A stretch of DNA of 64,000 bases from Azadirachta indica (Eukaryota; Streptophyta; Magnoliopsida; Sapindales; Meliaceae), in contig CM040440.1 in NCBI GenBank assembly GCA_022749755.1, forward strand, positions 1,883,769 through 1,947,768, given 5' to 3'. The position numbers and the translations under genes were made by a program. The first letter of the stretch is position 1, and each line of letters opens with the position of its first letter. Shown here in pieces: positions 1-13,694 of this stretch. The notes under the pieces were generated by a model. The model saw only the letters and a list, made by a program, of their open reading frames with translations. It had not been told where the DNA came from and did no database searches.

Positions 1-2637
1 GTTGTTAGATTGTGAAACACATATTGAGAATCTCTTGGAAAATGTTTTTGAGAACTACAAGTCCTTGGATGAAAACTCTCCCTCTGGACTGGCAGATTTG
101 TTTGGTCCAACAAAAGAATCTGTTGCACCAGCTCTAGCCCCTGCTGTCCAGGTGTATTCCCTGCTTCATGATATATTATCTCAAGATGCACAGACTATGC
201 TGAAAAACTACTTACAGGTGCGCTGAACTTTTCACCTGAAAAATTTAGTCTATAACATTTTAACACACTTTACATTATTTTAGCATTTTTTGTATTTATA
301 AAACAATGAGAGGCTTGTTAATTTGTTTCTGTTTTTTATGCTGTGGTTTATTTAATTCATTAAGGATAATTAAAATTTTAATCAATTTTCAATATTCTGC
401 AGACAGGAGCAAAGAAAAGATGTCGGAAGCACATGGTTGAGACTGATGAGTTTCTGTCAACCAACTCAGAAGGCTTCCTTATGGACTCCGTTACGATGTC
501 AACAGCTTATTTAAAGATGAAGAATTTGTGTATAAATGTAAGCAATGAAATTCAGACAGACATCAAGATTCACAATCACCACATACTTCCGAGGTACAAC
601 TGTTAGTCATAAAAAGTTTATTTACATCTGCAAATAATGGTTACAATCAACAAAGGCGAATGTTGGATTTCATAAACTCAAAAAATCAGTTATATCCCTA
701 TATGTTCTAACGCTCATTTCTCTATTTCCAGTTCAATTGACCTGTCAAACATTGCAGCTGCTGTTTACAGCATTGAGTTGTGCAACAGGCTAAGAGGTTT
801 TCTTGCTGCTTGGCCTGCGTCTAGCCCGCTCCCCCATGTTAATGAACTTCTAGTTGCAGTTGCTGATTTTGAACGTGATCTTGAGTCATGGAACATCAGG
901 TACATCAAGAAATTCAGTTCAAAGTCTGGTCTCAAATAAATCCAGTCATCCTTTCAACACTGCTTGAAACCTTTGGACTTGCATGCTATGCTTTTTGCTT
1001 CAGTCCAGTGCAGGGTGGCATAGATGCAAAGGATCTGTTCCATGACTACATAATGCTTTGGGTAGAGGATATGCAACTTAAGTTACTTGACCTTTGCAAA
1101 ATGGAAAAGGTAAAATTCTCTCCTCTCTCTCCCACACCCATTGAAGCCAAAGATGGAGTCAATTGAGAAAATGGATTCTACTCTAAACTTCTTTAGTTTC
1201 ACCGGGAGTCATTTTTGTAGGTTCCATGGGCTGGCGTTGCAACAAATCATTCCACCTCACCGTTTGCCGAGGAAATGTATGAGAAAATTAAGAACTCACT
1301 TATTGAATACGAAGTAGCGATCAATCGCTGGCCTCAGTATTCTCTAGTACTGGAAAATGTGAGTTCTAATCTTGTTTGTATCTATTAACTTTTACACATA
1401 TTTAGACTCTTGATTGTGTAACATTCATGTCTGCTGATTCTATCAAATTTGCTTTATTCATTCTAAAGGCTGTCGCCAACATTGAGAGAGCAATAATAAA
1501 ATCATTAGAAAAACAATACAACGACATTTTGACTCCATTAAAAGATAGCATTCCGAAGAGGCTTAATCTTCATGTCCAAAAGCTTACAAGAAGACAATCA
1601 ACTACCCTTTATTCTGTGCCTTCTCCGGTGAGTGCAAATGGTTTCTGCAGATCATTAAACATCATGCATATATTTAATTTCACTAACAAAACTGACTTTT
1701 CGCAGTTGGGAACTTTCTTGAACACCATCAAGAGAATTCTGGATATATTGCATTGTAGAGTAGAAGGTATCTTAAAATCCTGGGCGTCTTTCTTGCCTGC
1801 CATTGGAGATAAGAAAACACTCTTTGGGGAGCAGATGAATGGAGTGACAGTTCTGTTGAGAACGAAGTACAAAAATTACTTGCAGGCAGTAGTAGAGCAG
1901 CTAGTAAGCAATGTAAGCTTATTCATGTGGACGTTGTTCTTACGTTCATTCATTTACTTTTTGAAAATTGATTTCATGTGGAATGATTTGCTTGCAATCT
2001 CAATCATTTTCAGATGCAAGCTAATAGGAGTACACGGCTAAAGAGGATTCTGGAGGAAATAAAGGAAGAAGACGGAGAGGCTGACATTCGCGAAAAAATG
2101 CAGATGTTGAGTTCACAACTCATTGACTCCATTTCCAACTTGCATCAAGTTTTCACAAATCGGATATTTATTGCAATCTGCCGTGGATTCTGGGATAGAA
2201 TGGGACAGGTGGAAAAACTCCAGGATATGAAAATGAAGACTTTATTACCATTTCACATACCATCTCCTTTATTCTAACATAGATTCAATTGGTTCTTTTA
2301 CCAGATTGTTCTGAAGTTTCTTGAAGGCCGAAAGGAGAATCGAGTGTGGTATAATGGATCATACTATGCCCTCGGTGTAAGTAGTTTGTTTTAATTCAAT
2401 GTTTTTGCTGGTCATACATGATTTCTCAGAACAAAGTTTTCATTTGAAATGGTTCTTTTTTCCTTTCTTCTTGTGTAGATATTGGACGACAGATTTGCTT
2501 CCCATATGCAGCGATTGCAAGGAAATTCACTGCAAGAGAAAGATCTTGAGCCCCCTCGTTCTGTAGTAGAAGCTCGATCTATTCTCTGCAGAGATGCCGC
2601 GAATTCAACAGATACATCTTCTTACTACTATGTCTAA
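1..2637 (+). CDS. UNC-13-like / DUF810 (MUN domain) protein, 3' part
   Basis: C-terminal part of a plant UNC-13 homologue of the DUF810 family (Arabidopsis At4g11670-like; relative of PATROL1). Animal UNC-13 MUN domains act in exocytic vesicle priming, and plant relatives are linked to membrane delivery of proteins. The gene enters from the left edge. Visible exons include <1-217, 403-593, 732-900, 1004 onward, then several short exons to a TAA at 2635-2637, all with GT-AG borders. Spliced motifs typical of the family are ALAPAVQVYSLLHDILSQD, SIDLSNIAAAVYSIELCNRL, LFHDYIMLWVEDMQLKLLD, FWDRMGQIVLKFLEGRKENR and the C-terminal LEPPRSVVEARSILCRD. I see no frame break in the exons read. The family assignment is firm. 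The exact paralogue is from memory of the family. Confidence 0.85.
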
Positions 2638-4343
2638 TCTGCTTTCGTCTTGAATGGTGTTTTTGTGTATCGCTGCACAGGTGTGTGTACAGAGAAGAAA
2701 TAAGTTTGATCATATTCTTTTTGTAAAGGTTGAACACAACTGAACAAAACAATAAAAATGTTTGTAGCAATTTTTTTTATTCATAAGCAATAAAGGCCAG
2801 GAAATTTGGCTTCTTTCCCTCCATTTTTCCGGTATGCCCCCACGCAAAACTCGTATGATACAGGGGGTGCATTCGTTCGGGATAATAACATTTAGGTCCT
2901 TGAACTTTATGTTTTCACCAATAAAGACATAATTTGTTCATATGTAACAAATAAATCCTTGATTTTCTCCCTTTTCCTCTCCGTTTTACGAATTGATAGC
3001 ATTGTTAGAGTTTCATAGAAATAATCTCTTTTTGAATTAAAAACACATATACAATCTATTAACATAAACATAAAATCTACTAAGAATTTAAATATAGATA
3101 TGCATAACACACCTCAAATAATTTCTCACATATAATGATAATTATAAAGTCTAACCATATATAGGTGACAAACCTCCCAATAAATGAGAATTTTGTTATA
3201 GGCCATATTGAACCCCATATACTTCTCTCATAAGTAATTAAGTGTCCGTTTAATTTAGTTTTTTCATTGAACAAAAAGAGTTTTTTAATGATAAAAATTC
3301 TTTTTAAGTTTTTTAATATGAATTAGTTAATAATGCAAAAGTGTTTTTGGAAATTAAAAAAACTATTTTCTTTCTATTGAAAAAAGTTCAAAATTTAAAT
3401 TTTTAATAGTAAAATTTTTTCAAATTTTTTAAAAGGTAAAATTATTTAAAATACCCTTATTTTATTTTAAAAATTTTACGTTATTTTTTTGAAATAAAAC
3501 ATTAAAAATTTATTTATTAAAATAATTATTCAAAATTTTCTCAAAATTTATTTGTGACAATCAAACGATTAATAACATTTTGTTAAAAACTTCACTTATA
3601 AAAATTCTATGAATAAAAACTCTACTTTAAAAAATTCTATTTAAAAAGTTATATCAAACAGACTCTAAGAAGACTTAGACCCTCGCGTCCAAACTCCATT
3701 AAAATGAGGAAATTACCTTTATCATGAAAACCCATGTCCATGTCTGTGAAAACATGAAAACTCAAGGACCCGGAAGTTATTCCCCAGAAGGCAGACAGAA
3801 AAGGCCAATTGAAACTTAAGCGGCTAGGAACTGGGAAGAATGTCACAGGAGACCAATGAGGAATGCCATCTGTTCTGTAATTCCTTGCAAAATATGCTTA
3901 ACCATTAAAGCATAATGAATAATCGATCCAATCGAAGCTTAGAGATCTAGCATAACGAATTAACAAGATAAGGTGTAAAAGCTAATTGACAGCCTATCCG
4001 GGTAGCAATGCAAACGAAATTATGAAACATAGTCTGCGACGGCTTAAAGTTCTCACAACTTAAAATTTCAAGTTGCTGTCAAGACTAGCCGGTCCACACT
4101 TTGTAACAGAGACAGAAAGAAAGTGTAGAACAGGTACCACGATGATTAAATAAAACAAAGCTCATAGTCGAGAGCTGATCAGGAAAATCCGACACATTAT
4201 GTGAGATCTACCTTTTGACTTGCAATGCTGCTCACCAAGACCTGAGCTATTTCATGGGAACTTGAATCTAGCAGCCTGCTCTGACACAAGGTAATGCTCC
4301 TCGATGCGAGATTTTTACAATGGGAAAATAAATCTGGTGCGGT
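2638..4343. other. Intergenic region, AT-rich
   Basis: This is the space between two convergent genes, so it holds both 3' flanks. It contains a Tourist-like MITE (3242-3665). It also holds a stretch at about 2880-2990 that resembles 59137-59215: both carry 'aataacat', 'ttatgtt', 'aagacataattt' and 'acaaa' in the same order. I take that stretch to be a dispersed repeat. I see no gene here. Confidence 0.6.
3242..3665. mobile_element. Tourist/PIF-like MITE with TAA target duplication
   Basis: Imperfect terminal inverted repeats: the left end reads GTGTCCGTTTAATTTAGTTT, and the reverse complement of the right end reads GAGTCTGTTTGATATAACTT. TAA flanks both sides (3239-3241 and 3666-3668), which matches the 3-bp target site of PIF/Harbinger elements. 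The interior is about 424 bp of AT-rich non-coding sequence with no transposase. Family assignment rests on the target-site size only. Confidence 0.6.
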
Positions 4344-7300
4344 TCAAGTACCTTTCCCTCGCTGGATTTGCTGAAGAAGAGCAGCTGCCAGCTGTAATGT
4401 TGCTTGCAAGCGTTTCTGTGGATCTCCATCTGCTTCCTGGTTACTGGTATTTTGAAGTTGTTGACTCCCCTGTGGCCCTGACTGGACCTCTCTTTGAATT
4501 GTGGGAGTCGCTGTGGCAGGCACATTTGATACCTGCATCTGCAGCTGCTGCTGCAACTGCTGCACTTGACCAAACTGGGATGTTGAAAACTCGGAAGTCA
4601 CTGGATTATTTTGTAAAGCATAATCCTGTGACGGTCTAAATGGGCTGTCAGATTGATGCCCTGAAGCAGTCTGCCTCAGATTCTCACCCATTGATAAATT
4701 TGGACCACTCCCTGTCTGGCACTGTTGCCCAAGAAGAGTAGATGCCAGTTGTGCAAGTTGTTCTGGTTGCAGGGATGCAATTGGAGCAGGCAAAGAAACT
4801 GGAGGTTTACTCTCCTGATGTAGCAACTGGCGGTTTTCAGATAATGGGATGCCAGGGATTCCACTTGGATAACGACTTGAGCTTGTTTCTTGCACTACCT
4901 TTGGCATGACTGAAGGATGCCCCTCAACGGCCAAATCAACAGAATTAATAGATGCATGTGATGGTATATTTCTGCTACCAGAAACTGGGTTTTGCAAATA
5001 GTGAGAATGATTTGGTCTCAATGGGGTGTTTTGACGGGGCAGGTATTCATGCCTGTTTTCACTGTATGAGTCAGATATATTTCCAATAGAATGAACTGCA
5101 CCTGGATATGATGCAGGTGGAGCTGATATAGCCATATCCCCTGGTAGATTGCTAATTCCTGGTTTACCTGTATCTGGAAAAGATGTCAGTGAAGGAAAGC
5201 CTCCTGAAGACAGTGATGACTTTGGATATGATGAATCTATATTGTAGGATAAAGGGTTTGTATCTCTGATCTCATTTGGGTGTTGTAAAGGCCCCTGACT
5301 GTAACTAGCAGGCTCCAACCTCAAAATCACACCCGAAATGCTCAGTTTGCCTGGTACTTTCAGTACTTTCTGAGAAAATTCTGATGGTGGTACAAGAAAC
5401 AATGTGGTCTTGTCATCCAATTTAGCAACTGCCGCTCGTTGCTTCTCCTCAAGATAATGCATAAATTCATTGTAAAATCCAATATCGGCATCACTTCCGG
5501 GGACAAAGAAGACAACCCAAGTACTCGATGCTTGATAGTAGTGTTTTGCCAGCATATCTAGACCAGTCCTTGCAGTGCAATCTAAGAACTCAGGCCTGCA
5601 GCATAAGATTAGGGTCAAAATATAGTTTTCACAATGTAAAATTCAAGAAATCAAGGGATAAATGACCTCTATGATTTGTGCTATCCATGTTACTAACATA
5701 AAAAGAGCAATTAGAAGCCCTGTGGAATTTAACATTTATGCTTTTCAGAAAGAAGCCTTTTAGTTTTTGCTGTAAAGCCTACTGTTCACAAGGCATCTTA
5801 TCCGCATGAAAATCCTTATCATATAATTCAAGAATTACGTCATTGAATTTTTACATTACACAAACATCCGGTAAAACTTAATTTGGACCTGATCCATCTA
5901 AGAAATTGAAGTGAAATTCTGCATTAGATATGATTCAGGTAAATTTGGCAAGTTCAACAAATCGGGTGGAAGATCACTTGAAAGAGTCCATTGTAGAAGT
6001 CCACTACTTAGTGGAGCAGGGAGGCAAGCAATTCAAAATTCTATAGAAGGTTCTATTGTTTCTTAGCTTTCATTTAACTCCTGGAATAGAGCCCTCAGAT
6101 ACAAAGGACAACTTAATGGAAATATTTCTAGAATTCTGCAATACGTGTCTACTTATCTATCTGTAATGTATTTTATAATGGAATTTTTCAAAATCTTACT
6201 GGTTGAGCTGAATTTCCTAAAGTGCTACAGGGAGAGTAAGATGGAGCGTGCATGAAGCAAGCAAGAGGAAAGTAACACATAAGCAGATGTAGAAGCTGCA
6301 AGAAACAGGCAGCTGGCAGCTAGAAAATTTTTGACATTCTGGAACTCATATAAGAAAATTATACTATGTTAAGAAACATTACTACTTACAACATCATGTC
6401 CATTACTTTCCCCACTGGGAAGCAGCGAGCATGACAGACAGGAGTTCCTCCTTTTGCTATAGTTCCCTCCCATTTCCACTCCTTGAAAGGTGACTGCTCT
6501 AATTCAGGAGTGAATCTTTTCCTTTCAACAGGAATTGGCAGCAGAGAACCAGAACCCACCTGAAAACTTTCATAAGATGGTTTCAAGTGATCACTTTTTT
6601 CTCTGTGAGGTAGTGCTAAGTTCATTCGGTGATCCGGAATCTGTTTATACCCAATAGGTCCAGCATCTGAGTTCTTATCAAAGGCCTCAAGTTGAGGGAA
6701 ATCAGAGTATGTCCTTGAAAAGGTGCGTTTCTCTTGCTCTAGATCAGAGAAAGGATACTCTGGCAGCTCTTTGTCAGGAGGAAATGAGCCAGTCTTTAAT
6801 TTCTTGGTTCCAGGTTGGTAATAAGCATCTTCTGGCAAATCCCAAGAATCTTCATAAATCTGAGGATATTCATGCAAGTGAGCTGTCCTTTCTCTAGGAG
6901 GACTAATGCGGCTTTCATACACGTCTTGTGATAGTCCTGGTTCAGTTCTAACTTCTCCAAGCCTCATTGGTTCATATGCGTTGTTTCCACCACTCCATAA
7001 AGTACCTTTCCTATTAAAGTTATAGACATCATCTCCAGAATCTAGATTTGGAATATACTGAGGAGATCTAACACTTGGATCTCCTGCAAAGCTCCCCAGT
7101 TTCCTATCTGGTCGATAGTTCTCAGAAGATCCAGACCGACCATTCAACTTGAAATTTGGGGAGGGAGGGGCATTCATTGAGCCCCTTCCACTGTTCGAGG
7201 AACCACCATCACTCCTTGCAAAACAAATGTGGACACGGGGATTTCCAAACAATTTTCCTTGAAGAGTTTCTTTTGCTCTGCAAGCTGACATTATGCTCCT

Positions 7301-10300
7301 AAAGCGAACAAAAGCATAGCTGCGACCTGGAAATACAGTAATCTTCTCTATCTCACCAAATGGCGAAAATGCTTTCCTTAAGATCACTTCATCCACCTTC
7401 AATAGAGCTGGAAATCCTATCCATAGAACTTCACTTGGTTCTGCACTTCTATCACTCATCTTGGATTTGTCCATATAAATAGATTCGGGAGGACTAGAAT
7501 GGCGAGCTCTGGAGTCCCTTTGTGAAAAAGGAGATCCTCTTAATGCATTGCGTTGCTCATCTCGATGTTGCAAATAATCTCCATCATGAGGTGCTGATGA
7601 CTTGTCCTGTTATTAAGAATTTCATCAAGATAAGGGAAGAGCCAACCCTTACTATATGTAAGCAATGAAATATGATATTGACTTAATCCAAACAAAACAA
7701 AATGAATGAATTGAATCATAGTATCTAGGCTTCGTTGTGATCAATGATATAGATCCACCAGCAAGGGTTACTATGTACTAAATACATGAAAGCTAAATAC
7801 CAACATGGAAAAAATTTAATTCAGGTATGTGTATACTCATTTTTCCTTGCACAGCAATCTATGGCCAATCAACCCACTGATAAGGCAAAAGCTTTTTCTA
7901 CAAATGAGCATATTTAATTCAGTTAACTATATCTAAATTTGCACCGTTCAGAGTCTATATACTCATTTGTAGAGCCAAAACCCAATTTTTTCCTTCTTTT
8001 TTTTCAATGTTTACTTTCTGATAGTGAATGTTACTGCAAGGCAAAATCTTGATTTTAGACAGCAAGAATTATACGTGTCAATAACTTAATTGGTTAAAGA
8101 CTATTATCAGTTCCTCAGCATCCTGTATGCAGGCAGACTAAAAGCAACAGCTAAAATATTGTGACAAGTTTGGCCCAGAGGGGCTAAGATCTATCTGCTA
8201 TTACTTGTGACAACTGCCATCAAATGATAGAAAAGAAAGTGCTTCCATCAATCAGAATATTGTGAATCTGCCTACATGCCATACCAAAAGCATGCTTACA
8301 TTTTTTATCTTTTCCCTGTCATGTGATGTAATAATAATCATGAATAGGATGAAAAATTGAAAATTAGTTGCCTTAACAGGCGAAGTGCCAAGAATGCTAT
8401 TGTCAAGCTGTTAAAATGGTATATTTCCATGCAGATAAACTTGAATTTATGCAAAGACCATTTCAAATGCAACGGATCATCACACACAAAAACAAAAAAA
8501 AAAATGATACTCCTTTCCCGCCAAACTTATGAAAACAATAAAAACATAAAGGAAAAAAGGTAAACATAGTTAACCAGCAGAAAAAGAGTCTGCCTAGGAA
8601 CTTCCATGAAGTCGTGCTCCATATCTTCTATTTTGTACACAAGAAAAGAACCTTTTTAAGGTGGTGCACTGTAGTAATCATATGAACATGGATATCTGAT
8701 GAAAGCCAATCATCATATACAGGGACCATAAAATTACCATCAAAGTGGACCTGGAGTTGATTGGTGATATATTTGTGGATATGCCAAAAGGGACATCCAA
8801 GAACACAGGTTCCCTGGCTATGATGTTTTGCTGAACTTTTAGCACTTTTTCCTTGAATGATATGAATTCAAACAGCTTGTCATATTACATTTTCAGTAAC
8901 AGAAATAAAAGCTCAGGGTTTACCCTGAGTATCGCTCTTTTAACACCTAAATTGAGCGGACATGATTGCAGACAATTACCACAGTTGTGAAGTATCTCAG
9001 CTTGGAAAAAATTTTATTATCTCAGAATTTCAATATCACTTCCTTGTTTTTTGTTTCATTACAGAAAAAACAGAGAAGAGAGAACTCTATAAACACCATG
9101 GCAGGCAACAGTATCCACACAGAAATATAAACTGGCAAAAAAAGCAAACTGCAGACTGATAACAATTTATAGAAAATAAACTTCTTGAATTTCTGAAAAC
9201 ATAGCAGCCTCCACCGGCAGCCATGGTTCAAACATTGCTGCGAATGATTTTTGAAACAGAGTAGGAGTTAAACCGAGACATGCCATCATCTCTTCCTACA
9301 CATTTGAACAAGTTATACGTAATTATCAACAGCAATTTCCTTCTGGTCTTATTTCCCAAGCTTTGGTAGGAAAGCGGATAGATGGGAGTGTTTCCATCCT
9401 GGTTATCATGTGAAATATCTAATAGGAAAGAAAATTATGTGCCTTCAGGATATATTTAGACCCCTGGATTGCCATTTAGACAATACAATACTTCTATTTG
9501 GCATCTACTAGTAATTGATTAATCCAGATATAACCTGTAGTTCTTTAAGATATGTAACTAGAATGCCTGTCATCCTTTCCCATCCAGCTAGTTTATAAAT
9601 CAACTGATAGTCTCTGTTACATGAATTTTTTTATGGAAATATCGGCGGTAATTTTAGAGATTATGTTGGTAATGATATGTCCATCTTTCAGTTGCAACAT
9701 TAACTGTAAATGACACGGTTCTAGCAATGTAAACCATCTCCTAAATTAAGTAGTAGCATTCAAGCTACCAGCCAGTACAGCACAAAAGTCGATCCTATTC
9801 TCAAAAATGGGACATTTTAATAAGTTATTCGGATCTTTTTCTACTGCTTCCCTTAGATAGCGTCTCAAACAAGTAACTTATTGTTTTTAGCATTTATAGA
9901 AAAATGTAAGAACTTGTATCTTGGACATTCAAATCTATCGTCAGATTAGCTAATTACAACAAATATTTGACAGTTTTACTCCCACCCCATGAGGATTAAA
10001 AATAAGCATATTGACAACTTCTCTGCCTGCAAATTAATACTGTACGGGAAGGGCAAATTGTGAAACTTGACAAATATGAATGGATAGCTTGGAAAAGAAA
10101 GTGATACAGTGATTGGGTTTACTTTATGCTAAAGGATTACAACCATACAGTTTGAAACAGATAATTAGTCAGATAATAAAATCATAAAAAACTAGCTTTA
10201 GCAGCTATACAAAAGACGGCCAATGCATTTCATAATGAGTATCGGGTGAGAGTAATCTGCTAACGTTGATAAATCTTAGCAACAATAAATGGAGCTGTGA

Positions 10301-11881
10301 CAAAAACCATCCACCTCAGAGCTATATGTTTCTCATTCTCCGAAATTTTGCAATTTGGTCAAATCAGTCCAATAATTAATTGATTTCATGCTAATCATAG
10401 ATAAGTGCTCAAATACAAAACCATTATTCTTCCATTGGTAACTAGCTGTCTTCACTCATTACAATAGTTGGTGGCAGGTAACTAGTATGTAATTGAAGAA
10501 CAAAATTAATTTGTATCATTTTTTATGTTTTGTACAGAATTAATAATATTCTGACAGAGACCAAGCTAATTGTGTATTTTAAGGAATCGAGCACTCTGAA
10601 AACAAAGTGAAATGCCAGAGAAAATATGTGCCCCTGCTGTTTGTAATATAATGGACCTGTAATATTTGCAGCATGTTTATCTATCATCACCGGAATGAAA
10701 GAAAATGCAAGGGTCTTCCATAATCTTAGGATGGAAATGAAGCTGTGTTGGATGTGTACATGAATTATTATGAAAGATTTCATCAGATACAAAAACATTA
10801 ATTGATACTGGAAGAAAATATTAAGAAATTTCTGCGAGAGTCTTCTGTAATCATATGGAGAGAGAGGGGTGCTTTGCACATGGATGAGAATTATTTTAAA
10901 AGATTGCATAAGATACATAAACATTAACTGATACTTGAAGAATGAAACTATATTTTAAGGAATTTCTCTACATTAATCGAATGATTGCAGAACTGGAGGT
11001 GATTCTTAATTGTTTTGTTTCCTAAACAGTTTCTGTTCTCTGATTAAAGTTACTCGGTTCATATATGCTTTATATTTTTGGGAATAGAGGTGCTGCGCAT
11101 GAAGACATTAGCTGATACGGACCTGAGGTTCAAGAAAATGCTGCAGTTACATTATTGGTACAAATTGTTGGAATTGAGGTTGATCCTTCATTATTTTGTT
11201 TTCTAATTAGTAGTATTTACTTGACTTAATTTAATATGAAATTGGAGTATGTTTTGCAGCATTTACACTCTTTAAATTTAACTAATTATGACATCTAAGC
11301 TTTTAGTGTTTATCAGTTAATCATCTTTTGACTGCAAAACTCAATGACAATTTGCAACCTTTATTTCCTCAATATTCATTTTATGAAGAATCAAAGTCAA
11401 TTCAGAGAAAAATACAGTGTTTGAAACTAACAAAACAAAGATTAATAAGTAATCAAGACTAACCGCCTTTGCAAACTCAATCCTAAGTGGATTGCCAGCG
11501 AGGGGAAAACCTTGGAGCGCCTTCATCGAAGCAATCGCATCCTCTTCAATTTTAAAATTAATAAAAGCATAACTTCTTCCAGGCTGAAAAGCAACACTTT
11601 CGAGTTCTCCGTATCTCAAAAACTGATCGGTCAAATCCGCCTCTTCTATACTATGAGACAAGTTTCCGACCCATAGGTGCCTAGAAGGCGGAGCATTGGA
11701 CCTACCGCCACTAGTAGAATGTGATTTGTCTTCAAATCTCCCTCGGAACCGCTCCCTCCCGCCGCCCCCGCCGCCTCTGCCAGTCTGCGCATAACGAAAT
11801 TGAAATCGAACAAAGAAATTAGCAGATTAAGTCGTAGAAATACGAAAGCAATTGAAACTAAGCTTGAGAAAGACTAACCAT
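4344..11881 (-). CDS. FPA-like RRM/SPOC RNA-binding protein
   Basis: Homologue of the flowering-time/RNA 3'-end-processing regulator FPA, closest in my reading to its paralogue FPA-like (At4g12640). Four coding exons on the minus strand: 11881-11879 (only the ATG codon), 11784-11464, 7606-6390 and 5595-4344. Lengths sum to 2793 nt, giving 930 aa and a stop, with every junction in phase. RRM1 has RNP2 LWVGNL and RNP1 RSYAFINF. A second RRM has VLWIGF and RSYAFVRF. A SPOC domain follows (CHARCFPVGK, LAKHYYQASSTWVVFFVPG, TTLFLVPPSEF), then a Gln/Ser-rich tail ending LQATLQLAAALLQQIQRGKG. The first codon is separated by a short GTTAGT intron, and intron 2 is about 3.86 kb. A donor-like AAAG|GTACTT just before the stop could splice to an AGCAGG... 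exon near 4290 and give a different last ten residues. A nuclear role is inferred from the family. Confidence 0.85.
10740..10930. repeat. Imperfect tandem duplication inside the FPA-like intron
   Basis: The segment near 10753-10830 (gaattattatgaaagattt, aaaacattaattgatactgg, aagaaatttct) recurs about 127 bp later near 10880-10970 (gaattattttaaaagattg, taaacattaactgatact, aaggaatttct). It lies in the large intron between RRM1 and RRM2. The rest of this intron (7607-11463) holds no recognisable gene. Confidence 0.55.
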
Positions 11882-12049
11882 TTCGTTTCGATTTGTCACT
11901 TGGTGAAAGGGTGTAAGAAAACGAAGATAATTAGGGTTTCGGAGATTGGGGACGGAATTACTGTTTGGCTTCTTTATATTTTCCAACTGGGTTACCAAAA
12001 CCGGAGCAATAATTTAAACAATACCAAGCTACTTCGTTTAGTTTAATAC

Positions 12050-12484
12050 ACATATAAATTTTAATGAATTTAAAAAATATTTATAAAAATTTTAATTTAT
12101 TTTAAAAAAAAAATATTATATTTTTATTAAAAACAATTAATTATAAATATTATTATCAAATTATTAAAATTTTAAAAAAATATATATATATTTATTAAAA
12201 ATATATTAATAATATAAAATTTATTAATGTATATATTTTTATATATTTTATAAATAATAAATTTTATTTTTATTATATTTTATTTATTAAACTATATATA
12301 AAAATAAATTATAATATAATTATAAATATTATATTATAATATATTTTATTTATAAATTAACATTTATTTATGATTTATTTTAATTATTTTTTAATACTTA
12401 ATTAATATTGAATTGTTAATCTATTATAAAATAAATAAATTTATATTTTACTTATAATATATTAACAAATATTATTTATAGTAT
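12050..12484. other. Extremely AT-rich spacer
   Basis: Almost pure A/T with short runs of ATTTAT/TATAAA between the divergent FPA-like promoter side and the small-gene array. No coding potential is visible. Confidence 0.7.
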
Positions 12485-12697
12485 TTATAAAATATATAAA
12501 TATAATTTATAGTATTTATGAAATATATAAATTTGATTTCTTCTCCCTTGGCTTGCTGTGCACCATCCACACATGCAAAAGTTAATCACTGATAAGATCA
12601 AAACTGCTGTCAAATTTTGCAGAAGCAGGAGAATTCCACCGAAGAAACTGTTGAAACTCTGATCATTTTGATGTAGATCACCAACAAGTTGTTCCAT
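12485..12697 (-). pseudogene. Cys/Gly-rich small membrane protein family, copy A (broken)
   Basis: First copy of the tandem family whose intact members lie at 19761-20081, 21741-22052 and 40004-40261. It keeps the start MEQLVGDLH and the transmembrane motif FFGGILLLLQ...LILSVINF. One extra T then shifts the frame where intact copies read FAC(V). The alternative frame still reads FACVDGAQQAKGEE for a short stretch. The Ala-rich and Cys/Gly-rich tail is missing because the sequence runs into AT-rich spacer. It is probably a 3'-truncated, frameshifted relic. Confidence 0.7.
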
Positions 12698-13209
12698 TAA
12701 TTTCTTCCTTAATTACTAATGCACTAATAACACTGAAACAAACAGCTAGCTATTTAAGAGATTAATTAGTGTGTGTAAGTAGTAGTATATATATATACAC
12801 TGTAATATTGCCGTCCGAAGAAAATTTAATGTACTTATATAACCTTGAATTTTGCTGTGTATCTTCGTGGTTTAATTTTTCATATATAATTATTATTATA
12901 TATATATATATATATATATCATTCCTTGATAACTAAAGGGCAGCAGTATCTTTATCAGTCAAATTTTTTTTTTTTATATATAATTATAATTTTAAGTTAA
13001 CAAACATGGATAAATATATATAACAGCATATCATATCTGCTGCTAGACAAGAAGAAGCTAAGACTAATTATTAATAAGGAAAAAAAAAAAAGTAAGGTAA
13101 ATATTTAACACATAGTGATACAATATTTATGATCATGAAATAATTATAATAATCAGCAAATTAAAGTGTATACATAATGTGTGATACAAACTGAAATTAA
13201 TTTATTGAG

Positions 13210-13432
13210 AAGAAGGATACTAAGAGCAGTTTGAGCGGAAATTAACACTGAATTTACCTCCCGCCTTCTCTTCTTTACCTTTCTTTTTCTCACCCTAAGA
13301 ATTTCATTCGGGTTTATCGCCAACACAAGCGAACACTATCATCCGCATATATAACCGAAAGCGCCATCAAAATTTGTAAAACGAAGAGAATCCCACCAAA
13401 TTAACAGTGCTTTAATTTGCTTGCAAGCATCT
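13210..13432 (-). pseudogene. Cys/Gly-rich small membrane protein family, copy B (broken)
   Basis: On the minus strand the sequence reads FGGILFVLQILMALSVI, then about 7 extra bases, then MIVFACVGDKPE followed by TGA. The first half of the transmembrane segment and the FAC signature match the intact copies, but they lie in different frames. The N-terminal part also contains a stop before FGG. No Cys-rich tail is evident. This is a degenerate copy. Confidence 0.65.
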
Positions 13433-13694
13433 TCTTCTTTCATTTTCTTTAATTTTCATGATTGCAACAAGCCCGCAATATATAGGTCGAAGTCTAAGGT
13501 TTCTTATTTAAAAATAGATATAACAACTATACAGGAATTTGTACAAGATTTTTACTTAGAGATGTGATGATGGGATAACTTAAACCATGTTTTGGATGAG
13601 AATAAAAAACTCTATCACCGAAACGTCAAATTTTTAACTCTCTTGTTATTCAAATTTAGAAAGATTTGAATGTGTCAAACATACTCTGAATTAT

